Shown: positions 35,995 to 46,500 of the stretch, piece after piece
How positions within the stretch are numbered: position 1 is the stretch's first letter
How the letters are laid out: every line of letters begins with the position of its first letter
Assembly: GCA_050291245.1 (NCBI GenBank)
Contig: JBNKJP010000051.1
Location: 1-64,000, forward strand
Length of the DNA stretch: 64,000 bases
Source of the DNA: Thiodiazotropha sp050291245
GTDB lineage: Bacteria > Pseudomonadota > Gammaproteobacteria > Chromatiales > Chromatiaceae
Reading direction: 5' to 3'
Made by a program: the position numbers and the translations under genes
Notes under the pieces: generated by a model
What the model was told of the DNA's origin: nothing
What the model saw: the letters and a program-made list of their open reading frames with translations, nothing else
The model's database searches: none

Positions 35995-38403
35995 CTATTT
36001 CTGTAACCCGGTCAGCAGACGCCAGGTTTCGACCACCGTATCCGGGTTCAGGGAGACGCTGGTGATCTTCTGCTCCACCAGCCATTCCGCCAGATCCGGA
36101 TAGTCCGAGGGGCCCTGTCCGCAGATACCGACATACTTGCCCGCATCCCGGCACGCCTGGATCGCCATGCTCAGCATCTTCTTCACTGCCGGGTTACGCT
36201 CGTCGAAGCTGCCGGCCACCAGGCCGGAGTCCCGGTCGAGCCCGAGGGTCAGTTGGGTCATGTCGTTGGAACCGATGGAGAAGCCGTCGAAGTACTCCAG
36301 GAACTCGCTGGCGAGTACTGCGTTGGAGGGCAGCTCGCACATCATGATCACCCGCAGACCGTTTTCACCCCGTTTGAGTCCGTTCTGTTCCAGCAACTTG
36401 ATGACTCCGGAGGCCTCGTCGAGGGTGCGTACGAAGGGAATCATGATCTCCACGTTGGTAAAGCCCATCTCGTTGCGCACCCGCTTCAGGGCCTGGCACT
36501 CCAGTTCGAAACAGGGACGGAAGGTTTCGGAGATGTAGCGGGAGGCGCCGCGGAAGCCGATCATCGGGTTCTCTTCCTCGGGCTCGTAGAGTCTGCCGCC
36601 GATCAGGTTGGCGTATTCGTTCGATTTGAAATCGGACATGCGCACGATCACCGGTTTGCCGTTGAAGGCGGCGGCCAGGGTCGAGATGCCCTCCACCAGC
36701 TTCTCCACATAGAAACCCACCGGGTCGTCATAGCCGGCCATCTGCTGGGAGACGCTGGCCTTGATGTCATCGGGCAGCCGGTCGAACTCCATCAGGGCAC
36801 GGGGATGTACGCCGATGGTGGTGTTGATGATGAACTCCAGGCGCGCCAGGCCTATGCCCCCATTGGGGATGCGGCTGAAGGCGAAGGCGCGGCTCGGGTT
36901 GGCCACATTCATCATGATCTTGGCCGGGGGATCGGGCAACTCGATGACATCACCCTGGCTGACCGAGTATTTCAGCAGACCTTCGTAGATGAAACCGTCG
37001 TCGCCTTCGGCGCAGGAGACGGTGACCTGCTGGCCGTCGAGGAGGGTTTCGGTGGCATCGTGACAGCCGACCACCGCCGGGATACCCAGCTCACGGGCGA
37101 TGATCGCCGCATGGCAGGTGCGTCCGCCCCGGTTGGTGACGATGGCGGAGGCGCGCTTCATGACCGGCTCCCAATCCGGATCGGTCATGTCGGTGATCAG
37201 CACGTCGCCGGCCTCGACCTTGGCCATTTCGCTGGCGTTGTGAATGACCTTGGCCACGCCGCTGCCAATGCGCTGACCGATGGCGCGGCCCTGGGCCAGC
37301 ACCTTGCCCCGCTCTTCCATCTGGAAACGTTCGACAGTGGCGCTGTCGACCCGGCTCTCCACCGTTTCAGGACGCGCCTGGAGGATGTAGAGCTGGCCAT
37401 CATTACCGTCCAGACCCCATTCGATATCCATGGGACGGCCGTAGTGCTTCTCGATGGTGATGGCCATCTGCGCCAGTTGCTCCACCTGTTCGCTTGTCAG
37501 CGAGAAGCGTTGCCGCTCGGCTTTATCCACGTCGACGGTGACCACCCGGGGCTCACCCGGTTTGCCGTAGACCATCTTGATCATCTTGCTGCCCAGGTTG
37601 CGACGCAGGACCGCGGGACGCCCGGCTTCCACATTCGCTTTGTGGACGTAGAACTCATCCGGGTTGACCGCGCCCTGGACCACGGTTTCGCCCAATCCGT
37701 AGGAGCTGGTGATGAATACCGCGTCCTTGAAACCGGACTCGGTGTCGAGGGTGAACATGACCCCGGCGGAACCGATGTCGGAACGCACCATGCGCTGGAT
37801 GCCCGCGGAGAGCGCCACCTCTTCATGGGCGAATCCCTGGTGTACCCGATAGGAGATGGCCCGATCGTTGTACAGCGAGGCGAATACCTCCTTGATCGCG
37901 ATCAACACATCCTCGAGGCCCTGCACGTTGAGGAAGGTCTCCTGCTGTCCGGCAAAGGAGGCATCCGGCAGGTCTTCCGCGGTAGCGGAGGAGCGCACCG
38001 CAACCGAGGGCGGGTTATCGGCGTCACCGGTGAGTTTTTTGTAAGCGGCGGTCACCGCATTTTCCAGCTCCTCGGGGAAGGGGGATTCCACGACCCACTC
38101 CCGGACGGTCTTGCCGGCTTGCGCCAGTGCGGTTACATCTTCAACGTCAAGCTGCTTCAACAGCGGATCAATCCGTTCCGCCAGACGATTGTGGCGCAAA
38201 AACTCGCGAAAGGCGTAGGCGGTGGTGGCAAAGCCCCCTGGCACGCTGACCCCTGCGTCGGCCAGTCCGCTGATCATTTCGCCCAGGGAGGCGTTCTTGC
38301 CGCCTACCTGCTCCACATCATTCATGTTCAGGTTTTCGAACCAGATAATTAGCTCATTCACCGCTTGCCCTCGGTTCTGGGATTGATTTGATGGTTCATT
38401 CAT
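35995..38403 (-). CDS. ppsA: Phosphoenolpyruvate synthase
   Basis: The 802-residue enzyme has the N-terminal ATP-grasp domain (GGKNASLGEMISGL; AVRSSATAEDLPDASFAGQQ), the phosphohistidine swivel (TNRGGRTCHAAIIARELGIP) and the C-terminal barrel (GSNDMTQLTLGLDRDSG; GICGQGPSD). It makes PEP from pyruvate with ATP to AMP. The ATG at 38403 has AGAGG upstream; a longer frame to 38481 is less likely. It ends a leftward block that begins with rnfB, so it can use pyruvate made by the ferredoxin-dependent enzyme. Confidence 0.96.
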   Translation of the reverse strand: MNEPSNQSQNRGQAVNELIIWFENLNMNDVEQVGGKNASLGEMISGLADAGVSVPGGFATTAYAFREFLRHNRLAERIDPLLKQLDVEDVTALAQAGKTVREWVVESPFPEELENAVTAAYKKLTGDADNPPSVAVRSSATAEDLPDASFAGQQETFLNVQGLEDVLIAIKEVFASLYNDRAISYRVHQGFAHEEVALSAGIQRMVRSDIGSAGVMFTLDTESGFKDAVFITSSYGLGETVVQGAVNPDEFYVHKANVEAGRPAVLRRNLGSKMIKMVYGKPGEPRVVTVDVDKAERQRFSLTSEQVEQLAQMAITIEKHYGRPMDIEWGLDGNDGQLYILQARPETVESRVDSATVERFQMEERGKVLAQGRAIGQRIGSGVAKVIHNASEMAKVEAGDVLITDMTDPDWEPVMKRASAIVTNRGGRTCHAAIIARELGIPAVVGCHDATETLLDGQQVTVSCAEGDDGFIYEGLLKYSVSQGDVIELPDPPAKIMMNVANPSRAFAFSRIPNGGIGLARLEFIINTTIGVHPRALMEFDRLPDDIKASVSQQMAGYDDPVGFYVEKLVEGISTLAAAFNGKPVIVRMSDFKSNEYANLIGGRLYEPEEENPMIGFRGASRYISETFRPCFELECQALKRVRNEMGFTNVEIMIPFVRTLDEASGVIKLLEQNGLKRGENGLRVIMMCELPSNAVLASEFLEYFDGFSIGSNDMTQLTLGLDRDSGLVAGSFDERNPAVKKMLSMAIQACRDAGKYVGICGQGPSDYPDLAEWLVEQKITSVSLNPDTVVETWRLLTGLQK

Positions 38404-38407
38404 TTTC

Positions 38408-38605
38408 TTAACCTCTGAGGTGGTCTCCTTGACGTTGGCAGCTATTACCACTGCAAAGACAGCTTGATCCGCAACCGCCACCCTCTTCCTTGTGAGGGCC
38501 GAACTCGGGATGTCGCTTGGAAAAGCGCCGCGTAATCGACTGAACGATCAGCCAACCCAGCAGCAGCAGGGGAATCAGTATCATGGCGATAAGGTAGTCG
38601 AGCAT
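38408..38605 (-). CDS. Small Cys-rich membrane protein
   Basis: The 65-residue protein has one membrane helix (MLDYLIAMILIPLLLLGWLI), a basic stretch, HPEFGPHKEEGGG and a cysteine cluster CGSSCLCSGNSC. It resembles in layout the FeoB-associated Cys-rich proteins and NqrM, small iron-delivery or maturation factors, but I cannot assign it to either. Position between rnfA and ppsA suggests a role in assembly of the Rnf iron-sulfur or flavin centres. Confidence 0.6.
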   Translation of the reverse strand: MLDYLIAMILIPLLLLGWLIVQSITRRFSKRHPEFGPHKEEGGGCGSSCLCSGNSCQRQGDHLRG

Positions 38606-38623
38606 TTCGTGTCGTGTCCTATG

Positions 38624-39205
38624 CTAGCCACCCAGGCCGGCAAAGCCCATGAAAGAGAGCGAAAGCAAACCACCCAGGATCAGGCTCACCGCGGCGCCCT
38701 GAGTGACGCTGGGCAGGTTCGAGAGCTCGAACTTTTCCCGCAGACCGGCCATCAGGACAATCGCAAGGATGAAGCCGGTGCCGGCACCCAGGGCGTAGAC
38801 CAGGGATTGGAGAAAGTCATACTCCTTGAAGGTCTGGAACAGGGCCAGACCGAGGATCGCGCAGTTGGTGGTGATCAGGGGCAGAAAGATGCCCAGGGAG
38901 CGGAACAGGCCCGGGCTGAACTTCTTCAGGGTCATCTCCACCAGTTGCACCGCGCTGGCGATGACCGCGATATAGGCAATGAGGCGCAGAAACTCGATGT
39001 CGAAGGCCACCAGTACCAGGTTGATCAGGTAGGCGCATACCGAGCTGACCAGCATCACGAACAGGGTCGCCAAACCCATTGGCAGTGCGGTGTTGAGCTT
39101 ACCGGAGACCCCGAGAAAAGGGCACAGACCAAGGAATAGGGCGAGCACGAAGTTGTTCGCCAGCACCGCGTTTAAAAATATGAAGCTGAGTGATTCGGTA
39201 GCCAT
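38624..39205 (-). CDS. rnfA: Rnf complex subunit A
   Basis: The 193-residue membrane subunit has six helices and the family signatures LNAVLANNFVLALFLGLCPF and LPLITTNCAILGLALFQ; the two Cys bind an intramembrane iron-sulfur cluster with RnfE. It is separated from rnfE by a miniature inverted-repeat element. Confidence 0.96.
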   Translation of the reverse strand: MATESLSFIFLNAVLANNFVLALFLGLCPFLGVSGKLNTALPMGLATLFVMLVSSVCAYLINLVLVAFDIEFLRLIAYIAVIASAVQLVEMTLKKFSPGLFRSLGIFLPLITTNCAILGLALFQTFKEYDFLQSLVYALGAGTGFILAIVLMAGLREKFELSNLPSVTQGAAVSLILGGLLSLSFMGFAGLGG

Positions 39206-39212
39206 TGTATTT

Positions 39213-39345
39213 ACAAGTTTTGAGTTATGAGTTTTGAGTTTTTAGTTTTGGTGTGCGCTGTGCGCACGCTTGGATTTTGATTAGAAGCTTGCTCGCGAAG
39301 CGAGCTCCTCAACTCAAAACTTAAAACTAAAAACTCAAAACTCGT
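39213..39345. repeat. Miniature inverted-repeat element, short copy
   Basis: Arms at about 39213-39250 (gttttgagtttttagttttg) and 39311-39345 (aaactaaaaactcaaaactc) match the ends of the element at 30885-31157; the inner ccctctccc arms are missing. It fills almost the whole space between rnfE and rnfA, ending 7 bp before the rnfA start codon. Confidence 0.75.
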
Positions 39346-39347
39346 AG

Positions 39348-39995
39348 TCATCGTGCTTCCACCGCCGCGTCCAAAGCCCGCTTCTCCCTACGCTGCTTCA
39401 TCCACTCGAACAACAGCAACCAGCCCCCCAGTACGATGAACCCCCCCGGCGGCAGGATCATCACCACCCAGGGTTCGAAACGGGGGCCGAACAGGTCGAT
39501 ACCGAACAGGCTGCCGGCGCCGAGGACTTCGCGGACCACGCCGAGGCAGAGCAGGGCGAAGGTGAAACCCAGACCCATGCCCAGGGCATTGGTCACCGCC
39601 TTGATCGGCCGGTTGCGCGAGGCGTAGGCTTCGGCACGGCCCAGGATGATGCAGTTCACCACGATGAGCTGGATGAAGGCGCCCAGGGCATTGTAGAGAT
39701 CCAGGGAGATCGCCTGGATCGTGTAGTCGACCATGGTGACAAAGGTGGCGATGATGACGATGTAGGTGGCGATGCGTACCTGCTTGGGGATACTGTGGCG
39801 CAGTAATGAAATCAGGGTACCCGAGGCAAGCAGGACGAAGGTGGTGGCCAGGCCCATGGCCAGGGCGTTGATGGCGGAATTGGTTACCGCCAGTACCGGG
39901 CACATGCCGAGCAGCATGACAAATACCGGATTTTCCCGCCAGAGCCCCTCACTGAAGGTCTCCCAGGTGATGCTGTCGTTGCTTTGTTTGGCCAT
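39348..39995 (-). CDS. rnfE: Rnf complex subunit E
   Basis: The 215-residue homologue of RnfA carries NPVFVMLLGMCPVLAVTNSA, VDYTIQAISLDLYNALGAFI and QLIVVNCIILGRAEAYASRN, which define RnfE/NqrD. With RnfA it forms the central ion and electron path. Confidence 0.96.
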   Translation of the reverse strand: MAKQSNDSITWETFSEGLWRENPVFVMLLGMCPVLAVTNSAINALAMGLATTFVLLASGTLISLLRHSIPKQVRIATYIVIIATFVTMVDYTIQAISLDLYNALGAFIQLIVVNCIILGRAEAYASRNRPIKAVTNALGMGLGFTFALLCLGVVREVLGAGSLFGIDLFGPRFEPWVVMILPPGGFIVLGGWLLLFEWMKQRREKRALDAAVEAR

Positions 39996-40104
39996 AGTGC
40001 AAAAGTCCGTCAGGAAACGGGTTTAATAACAAGGGTACGCCAGGGCTGCCTTGCGCCGGGTCAATCGATCGGGGATGAGTCCCGGCGAATTCAGTAATCC
40101 GGTG

Positions 40105-40803
40105 TCATGGTTGGGCATCGGTCACACCTGTCTGTAGTTTGTTCAGTTCGGGATGCAGCATTGGAAGTACCTGCTTGGCCGACTGATTCAGCGCCTTGCC
40201 CACGGCCTTGGATGAGATGGTGGCGCCCGAGATGGCGTCGATCTCCCAGGGATTGTGCTTGGTGCCGTGTTTCACCACGACGATGTCGTGGTCCAGATCC
40301 CTGGCCGAGTCGTTGAGACGGGTGTCGAGCTGATCGAAGTTGGCCAGGAAATCCGCATCATGCAGGATCTTGTCGCCGAGTCCCGGGGTCTCTGCCAGTT
40401 TCAATACCTTGATGCCGCGGATGCATTGGCATTGGGGATCGTATCCATAGAGCAGATGCACCAGATCCGCATAACCCTGGGCGGATGCGTTGGTGGCGAT
40501 GCCCAGCAGTTGCCCCTCGGCGTCGTAGCCGGCATAGATCGGGATACCATCGGCGGCCGAGTCACTGCCTGTTTCGACAAGGCCCTGTTCGCCGATCACG
40601 AAATTTCGCTTGCTGACCGCACCGGGGATGACCTGGAATACCGCGGCTTCGATGGCGCGGCGCTGGTTTTCCGCGATGATCGGCTGGGTCAGCTGATAGG
40701 TCAGCACCACCAGAAACCCGGACAACATGGCGATCCCCATCAGGGTACGAATCATCGGTCCGGCCGGGGTGGCCGGCTGTTGTATCGCTTCGGTACCGCT
40801 CAT
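40105..40803 (-). CDS. rnfG: Rnf complex subunit G
   Basis: The 232-residue protein has one N-terminal membrane helix and the covalent FMN motif SGATISSKAV (flavin attached to Thr) late in the sequence, preceded by ETPGLGDKI. Its start overlaps the rnfD stop by 4 bp. Confidence 0.95.
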   Translation of the reverse strand: MSGTEAIQQPATPAGPMIRTLMGIAMLSGFLVVLTYQLTQPIIAENQRRAIEAAVFQVIPGAVSKRNFVIGEQGLVETGSDSAADGIPIYAGYDAEGQLLGIATNASAQGYADLVHLLYGYDPQCQCIRGIKVLKLAETPGLGDKILHDADFLANFDQLDTRLNDSARDLDHDIVVVKHGTKHNPWEIDAISGATISSKAVGKALNQSAKQVLPMLHPELNKLQTGVTDAQP

Positions 40804-41846
40804 TTGCCAATCCTCTGTGCGCCAAACACACGCGGCTGGGTCAGCTGGTCAATCAACGGCGTGGCCGCGTTAGCCAACAGGATGGCGTACATCACCCCCT
40901 CGGTGAGGCCGCCGAACAGCCGGATGACCACGGTCAAGACACCGATCAGGAGTCCAAAGATAACCACTCCCAGGGGCGTGACCGGGGAACCCACCATGTC
41001 AGTGGCCATGAACCAGGCCCCCAGCATCAGGCCGCCGGAGCAGAGTACGAATAGGGGGTCGGGATACTGACTCGGGTCGATCAGATAGAAAACGCCGGAA
41101 GCGGTGGCGGCGCCCAGCATCACCGTAAAGGGAATTCTCCAGTCGAGCATGCGGCGCAACGCCAGATAGAGTCCGCAGACCAGGATCAGCAGGGCGGAGG
41201 TCTCTCCGGCGGATCCGGCGGTGGTGCCGAGCAGCAGATCCAGGAGGTTGGTTTGTATCCCATCGAACTTTTGCATAGCCAGGGGTGTGGCGCCACTGAA
41301 GGCGTCCACCTTCACCCCGGCGACCCAGTCGGCGATTGCGGGCGGATGGAGAAACGGGGGCGTCAGGGTAGTGGGGACGAAACTGCTGAAGCGCCCTTCA
41401 AAGAACGCGGGTGTCCAGGTGGTGATCGCCACCGGAAAGGCGGCCTGGACGAAGGCGCGGCCGATCAGCGCCGGGTTCAGGGCATTCATGCCGAGGCCGC
41501 CGAACAGGGCCTTGCCCATGGCGATGCCGACAAAACCGGCCACCGCACCCATCCACAGGGGAAAACCGGGGGGCAGGGTCAGGGCCAGCAGCAGCCCGGT
41601 GATCACCGCCGACCCGTCACCGATGGAACTGGGCTGTTCACTGAGGCGGTTGAACAGGCGTTCGGTGGCAAGGCAGGTTGCCGTGACCACCAGTATCAGC
41701 GCTAGGGCGCTGAGGCCGAACTGCCAAACGGTGAAGATGCAGATGGGCACCAGGGCATAGACCACATTGCGCATGATCCGCGCCACGTCATCGCCGGCAT
41801 GGGCGTGGGGTGATGTGCGTAACTCTATGGTGGGTTTCTTTCGCAT
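40800..41846 (-). CDS. rnfD: Rnf complex subunit D
   Basis: The 348-residue membrane subunit has about nine helices and the FMN-Thr motif DAFSGATPLAM. The MNALNPALIGRAFVQAAFP stretch and the GVVIFGLLIGVL end are standard. It is translationally coupled to rnfG. Confidence 0.96.
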   Translation of the reverse strand: MRKKPTIELRTSPHAHAGDDVARIMRNVVYALVPICIFTVWQFGLSALALILVVTATCLATERLFNRLSEQPSSIGDGSAVITGLLLALTLPPGFPLWMGAVAGFVGIAMGKALFGGLGMNALNPALIGRAFVQAAFPVAITTWTPAFFEGRFSSFVPTTLTPPFLHPPAIADWVAGVKVDAFSGATPLAMQKFDGIQTNLLDLLLGTTAGSAGETSALLILVCGLYLALRRMLDWRIPFTVMLGAATASGVFYLIDPSQYPDPLFVLCSGGLMLGAWFMATDMVGSPVTPLGVVIFGLLIGVLTVVIRLFGGLTEGVMYAILLANAATPLIDQLTQPRVFGAQRIGK

Positions 41847-41892
41847 ATCAATTCATTTTCGCCGGATTAGGTGCGTGGCACGCCATGGGTTT

Positions 41893-42003
41893 CTCGTTCC
41901 CACGCTCCGCGTGGGAATGCATACCCCACAATAAGGCGGGTATAAGCATTTGGCCAGTACTCCCAGCATGATAGGCATTCCCACGCAGAGCGTGGGAACG
42001 AGG
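41893..42003. repeat. REP palindrome pair
   Basis: Two REP units face each other: cgttcccacgctccgcgtgg at about 41896 and ccacgcagagcgtgggaacg at about 41982. Each unit is itself a palindrome. A second pair of the same type is at 55811-55925. They sit between rnfC and rnfD and may stabilise or process the mRNA. Confidence 0.85.
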
Positions 42004-42039
42004 TAATCTTAGCCTGGTTGGAGTATGCCGCAAAAAGTC

Positions 42040-42091
42040 GTGAGCAAAGCGAACACATCCCACTCAAAACTAGAAACTCAAAACTAAAAAC
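42040..42091. repeat. Miniature inverted-repeat element, right-end fragment
   Basis: The sequence gtgagcaaagcgaacacatc followed by cactcaaaactagaaactca matches the right arm of the element at 30885-31157. No left arm is seen. It lies directly after the rnfC stop. Confidence 0.7.
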
Positions 42092-42093
42092 AC

Positions 42094-43434
42094 TCATGTC
42101 GTTTGTTCCCGATTGATCGCCTTGGCAATGCGGAAATACTGCACCAGGGGAATGTTGGACGGACAGACGTAGGAACAACAGCCGCACTCAAAGCAGTTGT
42201 TGAGACTGTAGTGATCGGCCATCTCCTCATAACGGCGCTTGGCCGCAAGCTGCCCGAGCATCGACGGGTTGAGATGCATCGGGCAGGCCTGTACGCAGCG
42301 GGAACAACGGATACAGGGCCAGATCTTATGGCTCTCATCCTCGATGGAGGGTTCGTTGAGCACCAGCAGGCCTGAGCTGCCCTTGGTGATCGGGGTCTCC
42401 ATGGCGGAGACGGCGGAGCCCATCATGGGACCGCCGAGGATGAATTCAGTGCGGGCACCTTCGTAGCCCACCTGCTCAAGGATATGGCGGATGGGGGAGC
42501 CCAGGGGGACCAGATAGTTGCCGGGTTTGCGGATCCCGGGACCGGCCACGGTAATGACCCGTTCGATAAGCCCCTGTCCCGCGGGCAGCAGATCCCCCAG
42601 TGCCGCCAGGGTCCCCACATTGTTGACCACCACACCCACGTCGGCGGGCAGTCCGCCGGTTGGAACCTCCCGGTTGAGTACCGACTTGATGAGCATCTTC
42701 TCCGAACCCTGGGGGTATTTGGTCTCGACCACCTCGACACGGATCGGACTGCCCTTGGAAAGTTCGCCGCGTATCACCTCCACCGCGTCCATCTTGTTGT
42801 CTTCAATCCCAATGATCGCCTGCTGGGTGCCGGTGGCGCGCATGGCGTAGCGAATGCCCCGGATCAAGGCCTTGGGGTACTCGATCATCATACGGTGATC
42901 GCAGGTCAGGTAGGGCTCGCATTCACAGCCGTTGACCACCAGGGTATCGACCTTTTTCTCAGGGGGCAGGGTGAGCTTCATATGGGAGGGGAAAGCGGCG
43001 CCGCCCAGCCCGACCATGCCACATTCCCGGATGGCCTGGATGATCTGTTCCGGGGTCAGCTCGCTCATCTCCCTGGGTTGGGACCAGAGCACTTCCTGGG
43101 TGGATCCTTCGTAGACATCGATGACGATCGCCCGGGTTTTCGGACCCTTGGCGGAGGGCATCAGCTCGATCTCTTTCACCCGCCCGGTGGCCGGGGCGTG
43201 CAGGGGCACCGAGAAATTACCGTCGGCCTCGGCGATGGGTTCGCCGCGCACCACCTCCTGACCCTTCTTGACCCGGGGAATCGCGGGCTTGCCGATGTGC
43301 TGGTCCAGTGGCAGGACCAGTTGCGAGGGAAAGGGCAGACGCCGGATCGGTTTGTCCGCCGTATCCTTGTGATAGGGCGGATGGATACCGTGGGTAAAGC
43401 TTCTTTGCCCAAACAACAGACTGAACAATCCCAT
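42094..43434 (-). CDS. rnfC: Rnf complex subunit C
   Basis: The 446-residue subunit has the NADH/FMN-binding domain (GLGGAAFPSHMKL; VVNGCECEPYLTCDHRMM) and two [4Fe-4S] motifs at the end, CIRCSRCVQACP and CFECGCCSYVCPSNIPL. It is the compact form without the long C-terminal repeats found in Escherichia coli. It exchanges electrons with NADH. Confidence 0.96.
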   Translation of the reverse strand: MGLFSLLFGQRSFTHGIHPPYHKDTADKPIRRLPFPSQLVLPLDQHIGKPAIPRVKKGQEVVRGEPIAEADGNFSVPLHAPATGRVKEIELMPSAKGPKTRAIVIDVYEGSTQEVLWSQPREMSELTPEQIIQAIRECGMVGLGGAAFPSHMKLTLPPEKKVDTLVVNGCECEPYLTCDHRMMIEYPKALIRGIRYAMRATGTQQAIIGIEDNKMDAVEVIRGELSKGSPIRVEVVETKYPQGSEKMLIKSVLNREVPTGGLPADVGVVVNNVGTLAALGDLLPAGQGLIERVITVAGPGIRKPGNYLVPLGSPIRHILEQVGYEGARTEFILGGPMMGSAVSAMETPITKGSSGLLVLNEPSIEDESHKIWPCIRCSRCVQACPMHLNPSMLGQLAAKRRYEEMADHYSLNNCFECGCCSYVCPSNIPLVQYFRIAKAINREQTT

Positions 43435-43518
43435 AGTCTCAGATCCGGATGTCAGGCGGAACCGGGGCTCCGCCTGTTGCAGACAGGTTATCGGTACTGC
43501 GAACGACGCACGTGGGCA

Positions 43519-46500
43519 TTACTGGAACTTCGCCGCCCGTTTCACCAGTTTATCCAGATCTTTTTCGGCAGGGTTCCACGGCGTTCCGGGATGGATACAA
43601 CCCGCAGTGCATTTTTCCGCGGCCTTCACTACATCCTTATAGGCCCCTGCCTTGGGATCGAGAACCTCCACCTTCTTGTCGCTGTTGTAGACGAAGATCT
43701 TGGGGTTGATCTCGATGCATTCGTCACAGGCGGTACACTCCGGCGTCTCGATCCAGACCGGTTCATAGTCGCCCGGTGCCTCTCCACCTCCGGATACGGG
43801 TGCGGTCGTGGTATTGCCGTTGGCGGAGAGAGAACCGGTCAGGGCCGTCGCATTGCCGCTGGCGGCCAGTGACAGCAGGGTCGAACTGAGGCGGTTGGCC
43901 ATATCGATCTTGGCCTGATCCACCAGGGCGTTCACATCGACCTTGTCGAGTTCACCGGCGATGCCCTTGAGCTGACGCCAGAACTGGCGGCGTTCGATAC
44001 AGGAGAGGGCGATCTCCTGGGCGCAGATGACCCGCATCAGCCGGTTCTTGCCATCGGTGGCCCAGATATAGGGGAACTTGCCCTCCCGGTCTTCCTCGTC
44101 CAGTTCGATGAACTCGTGCATCGGCAGCATGTCATCGTTCCAGGTCTCCGGGGGCGCCTTACGGAACTGCTTGCGGAAGCGGCCTTCGGTGAGCGCGAAA
44201 TCGGCGAAGGTCATGGGGACCTCGAGCTTCTCCTCTTCGCCCTTTTCGTTCTGGTAGCTCAGGCTGTAGACCGGCCAGTCGTCGTCCAGGGATGGGTTGC
44301 CCTCCAGGTCGATACAGGCTTCGATCGTCTCGCCCGCGTCCGGATCGTATTTGATCAGCGGGTAGGCGCGGCTCTCCACGGCCAGTTTCGATTGCTCGTA
44401 GGCCCGGTCGTCGCCCACCCCATGCTCCGGCGGGCAGACCGCGTAGATGTTGAACAGCGCGGGGCGACGGCTGTTGAGTCCGTCGATATAGCCTTCGATC
44501 AGATGGGTGGCGCTGCTGATCGCGCTCTGCAGCACATAGGTGGTGCGGTGCGCGATGCCGATCAGAGAGACCTCCTTGCGGATCTCTTCCTTACCCTTCA
44601 TGGCCTTGCCGTAGGGACTCATGTCAGCGATCTGGCCGATATAACCCGAGGTACAGGCTTGACCACCGGTATTGGAATAGACCTGGGTGTCGAGTACCAG
44701 TACCTTGATCGGCATGCCGGAGGCCAGCGCCCGGGAGAGGTTCTGGAACCCGATGTCGTACATGGCCCCGTCGCCGCCGACGGATACCACCGGCGGGCAG
44801 AGCTGCCACTCATCGTCGCTGAACTGCTTCCAGTTGAACTGTTTGAAGAAGGCGTCGTGCTCGGCCGGATTGTATTTACCCGCCAGCTCCAACTCCGCCT
44901 TGCGAATCGCGGAGAAGCCGTCGCCCATCTTCTGCATATGACCCTCGAACAGACCCAGGGCCATTGAGGGGCTGTCCTGGAACAGATGGCTGGCCCAGGG
45001 GAAGGGGTAGGGGTTGAAGGGGAAGGTCGAACCCCACACCGAGGTACAACCGGTGGAGTTGACGATGCCCATCTCAGCGCGGCCGTTCTTGGTGATACCC
45101 TCCACATAGCGCCACTTCAGATCCCGCAGCTGGTCCAGCAGTTTTGTCACCCACTGCAGCCACTCCCGGTCGATGACGGTCTTCTCGCGATCGGCATCCA
45201 GGTTCTCACTGAGTCCGGACAGGGTCAGATCCCCGTCGGTGGCGCTCGCCTGGGCGATGGCGCTGGCACTGCTGAGATCGACACCGGCGGCCAGTTTCAG
45301 CCGTACATGCTGTTCGAGCTGTTCGATCAACTTCTCGATCCGTTCCACATGGGCCTTCACCCGTGGCTGCATCAGCGCCACCGCGGTGCTGACGAAGAGG
45401 TGGATGATGGTTTTCTCGCCGCAGCCCAGGCAGGCACCATCGCCACACACCATGGCGCTGTAGTTGTCCTTGTCGAGCAGCAGGGTATGCAGGGCGCCGA
45501 TCTTTTCGTCCAGATCGTCGATGCGGTTGAAACTGGCGTCCGTGGTGGGCAGGTCGAGCCACAAGGCCCAGTCGTTGCGCATCTTCTCGATGGCGGTGTC
45601 GTCCTGATGGGTGGCGACCAGGGCGTCGTCCTCACAAACGTCCACGCACTCCATGCAGCCCTTGCAGGTATAGGGGTTGACGGTGATGGAGAAGAGCCCG
45701 CCGCTGCCTTTGTTTTTCTTCTCCAGATTGTTCCAGTAGGGTTTGGTGACGGAGAAGTCGAAACTGCCCAGGGCCTGGATGAAACGGCCGAACTCCTCTT
45801 CCAGTACCGGGCGCTGTGCGTCTTCCACCTCGGCTGCGGCAATCGTCTCCAGCACGGCCTGATCGAGCAGGGTGCGCACTTGGGCCGCTTCGCCGGCTTC
45901 ATTGAGCAGCTCGCGCAGACGCTTCTCCACGTTGCGGCTCTCCCGGCGCAGGAATTGGGTCGGCATGCCCTGGGTCTCAACCCGGTTGATGGCGGTCGCA
46001 AAGACGTCGCTCACCTTGTTGACCAGGCCCGGCAACGAGCTGTCGGGGCAGAGGGTGTAGCAGTCGCCGCAGGCGGTGCAGTTCTCCGCCACCCAGCGGG
46101 GGTAGTCGAAGCGGATCTGGGTCAGGTCGCGGAACACGCCGGTGGAAGCGGGTATCAGGGAGAGCGCCTGGTAGGGGTCGGCCAGATTGTCGGAACCCTT
46201 GCCGCTGGCGTAGAAGCTGCCGGTCTGTTCCCAGAAACGGTGGATGTCTGAAACTCCGCCGTCGGATTGGGGCAGCTGTTTGAGCATGATCGGCAGTGCC
46301 GGGGCCTTCTTCTCCGGTTGTGCGGTGACCGCGCCGACCACCTTCTCGGTGATCTCATGAATCTCGTCGAACCCCCGGCGTACCACCCGCAGGTTGTCCT
46401 CCACCACGCGACGGCCCTTGCTGCCGAACTTGTGTTCCAGCTGGTCTTCGATGGCGGTGAACAGTTTCTTCTCGTCCAGACCGGCCATCTGCATCAGCGG

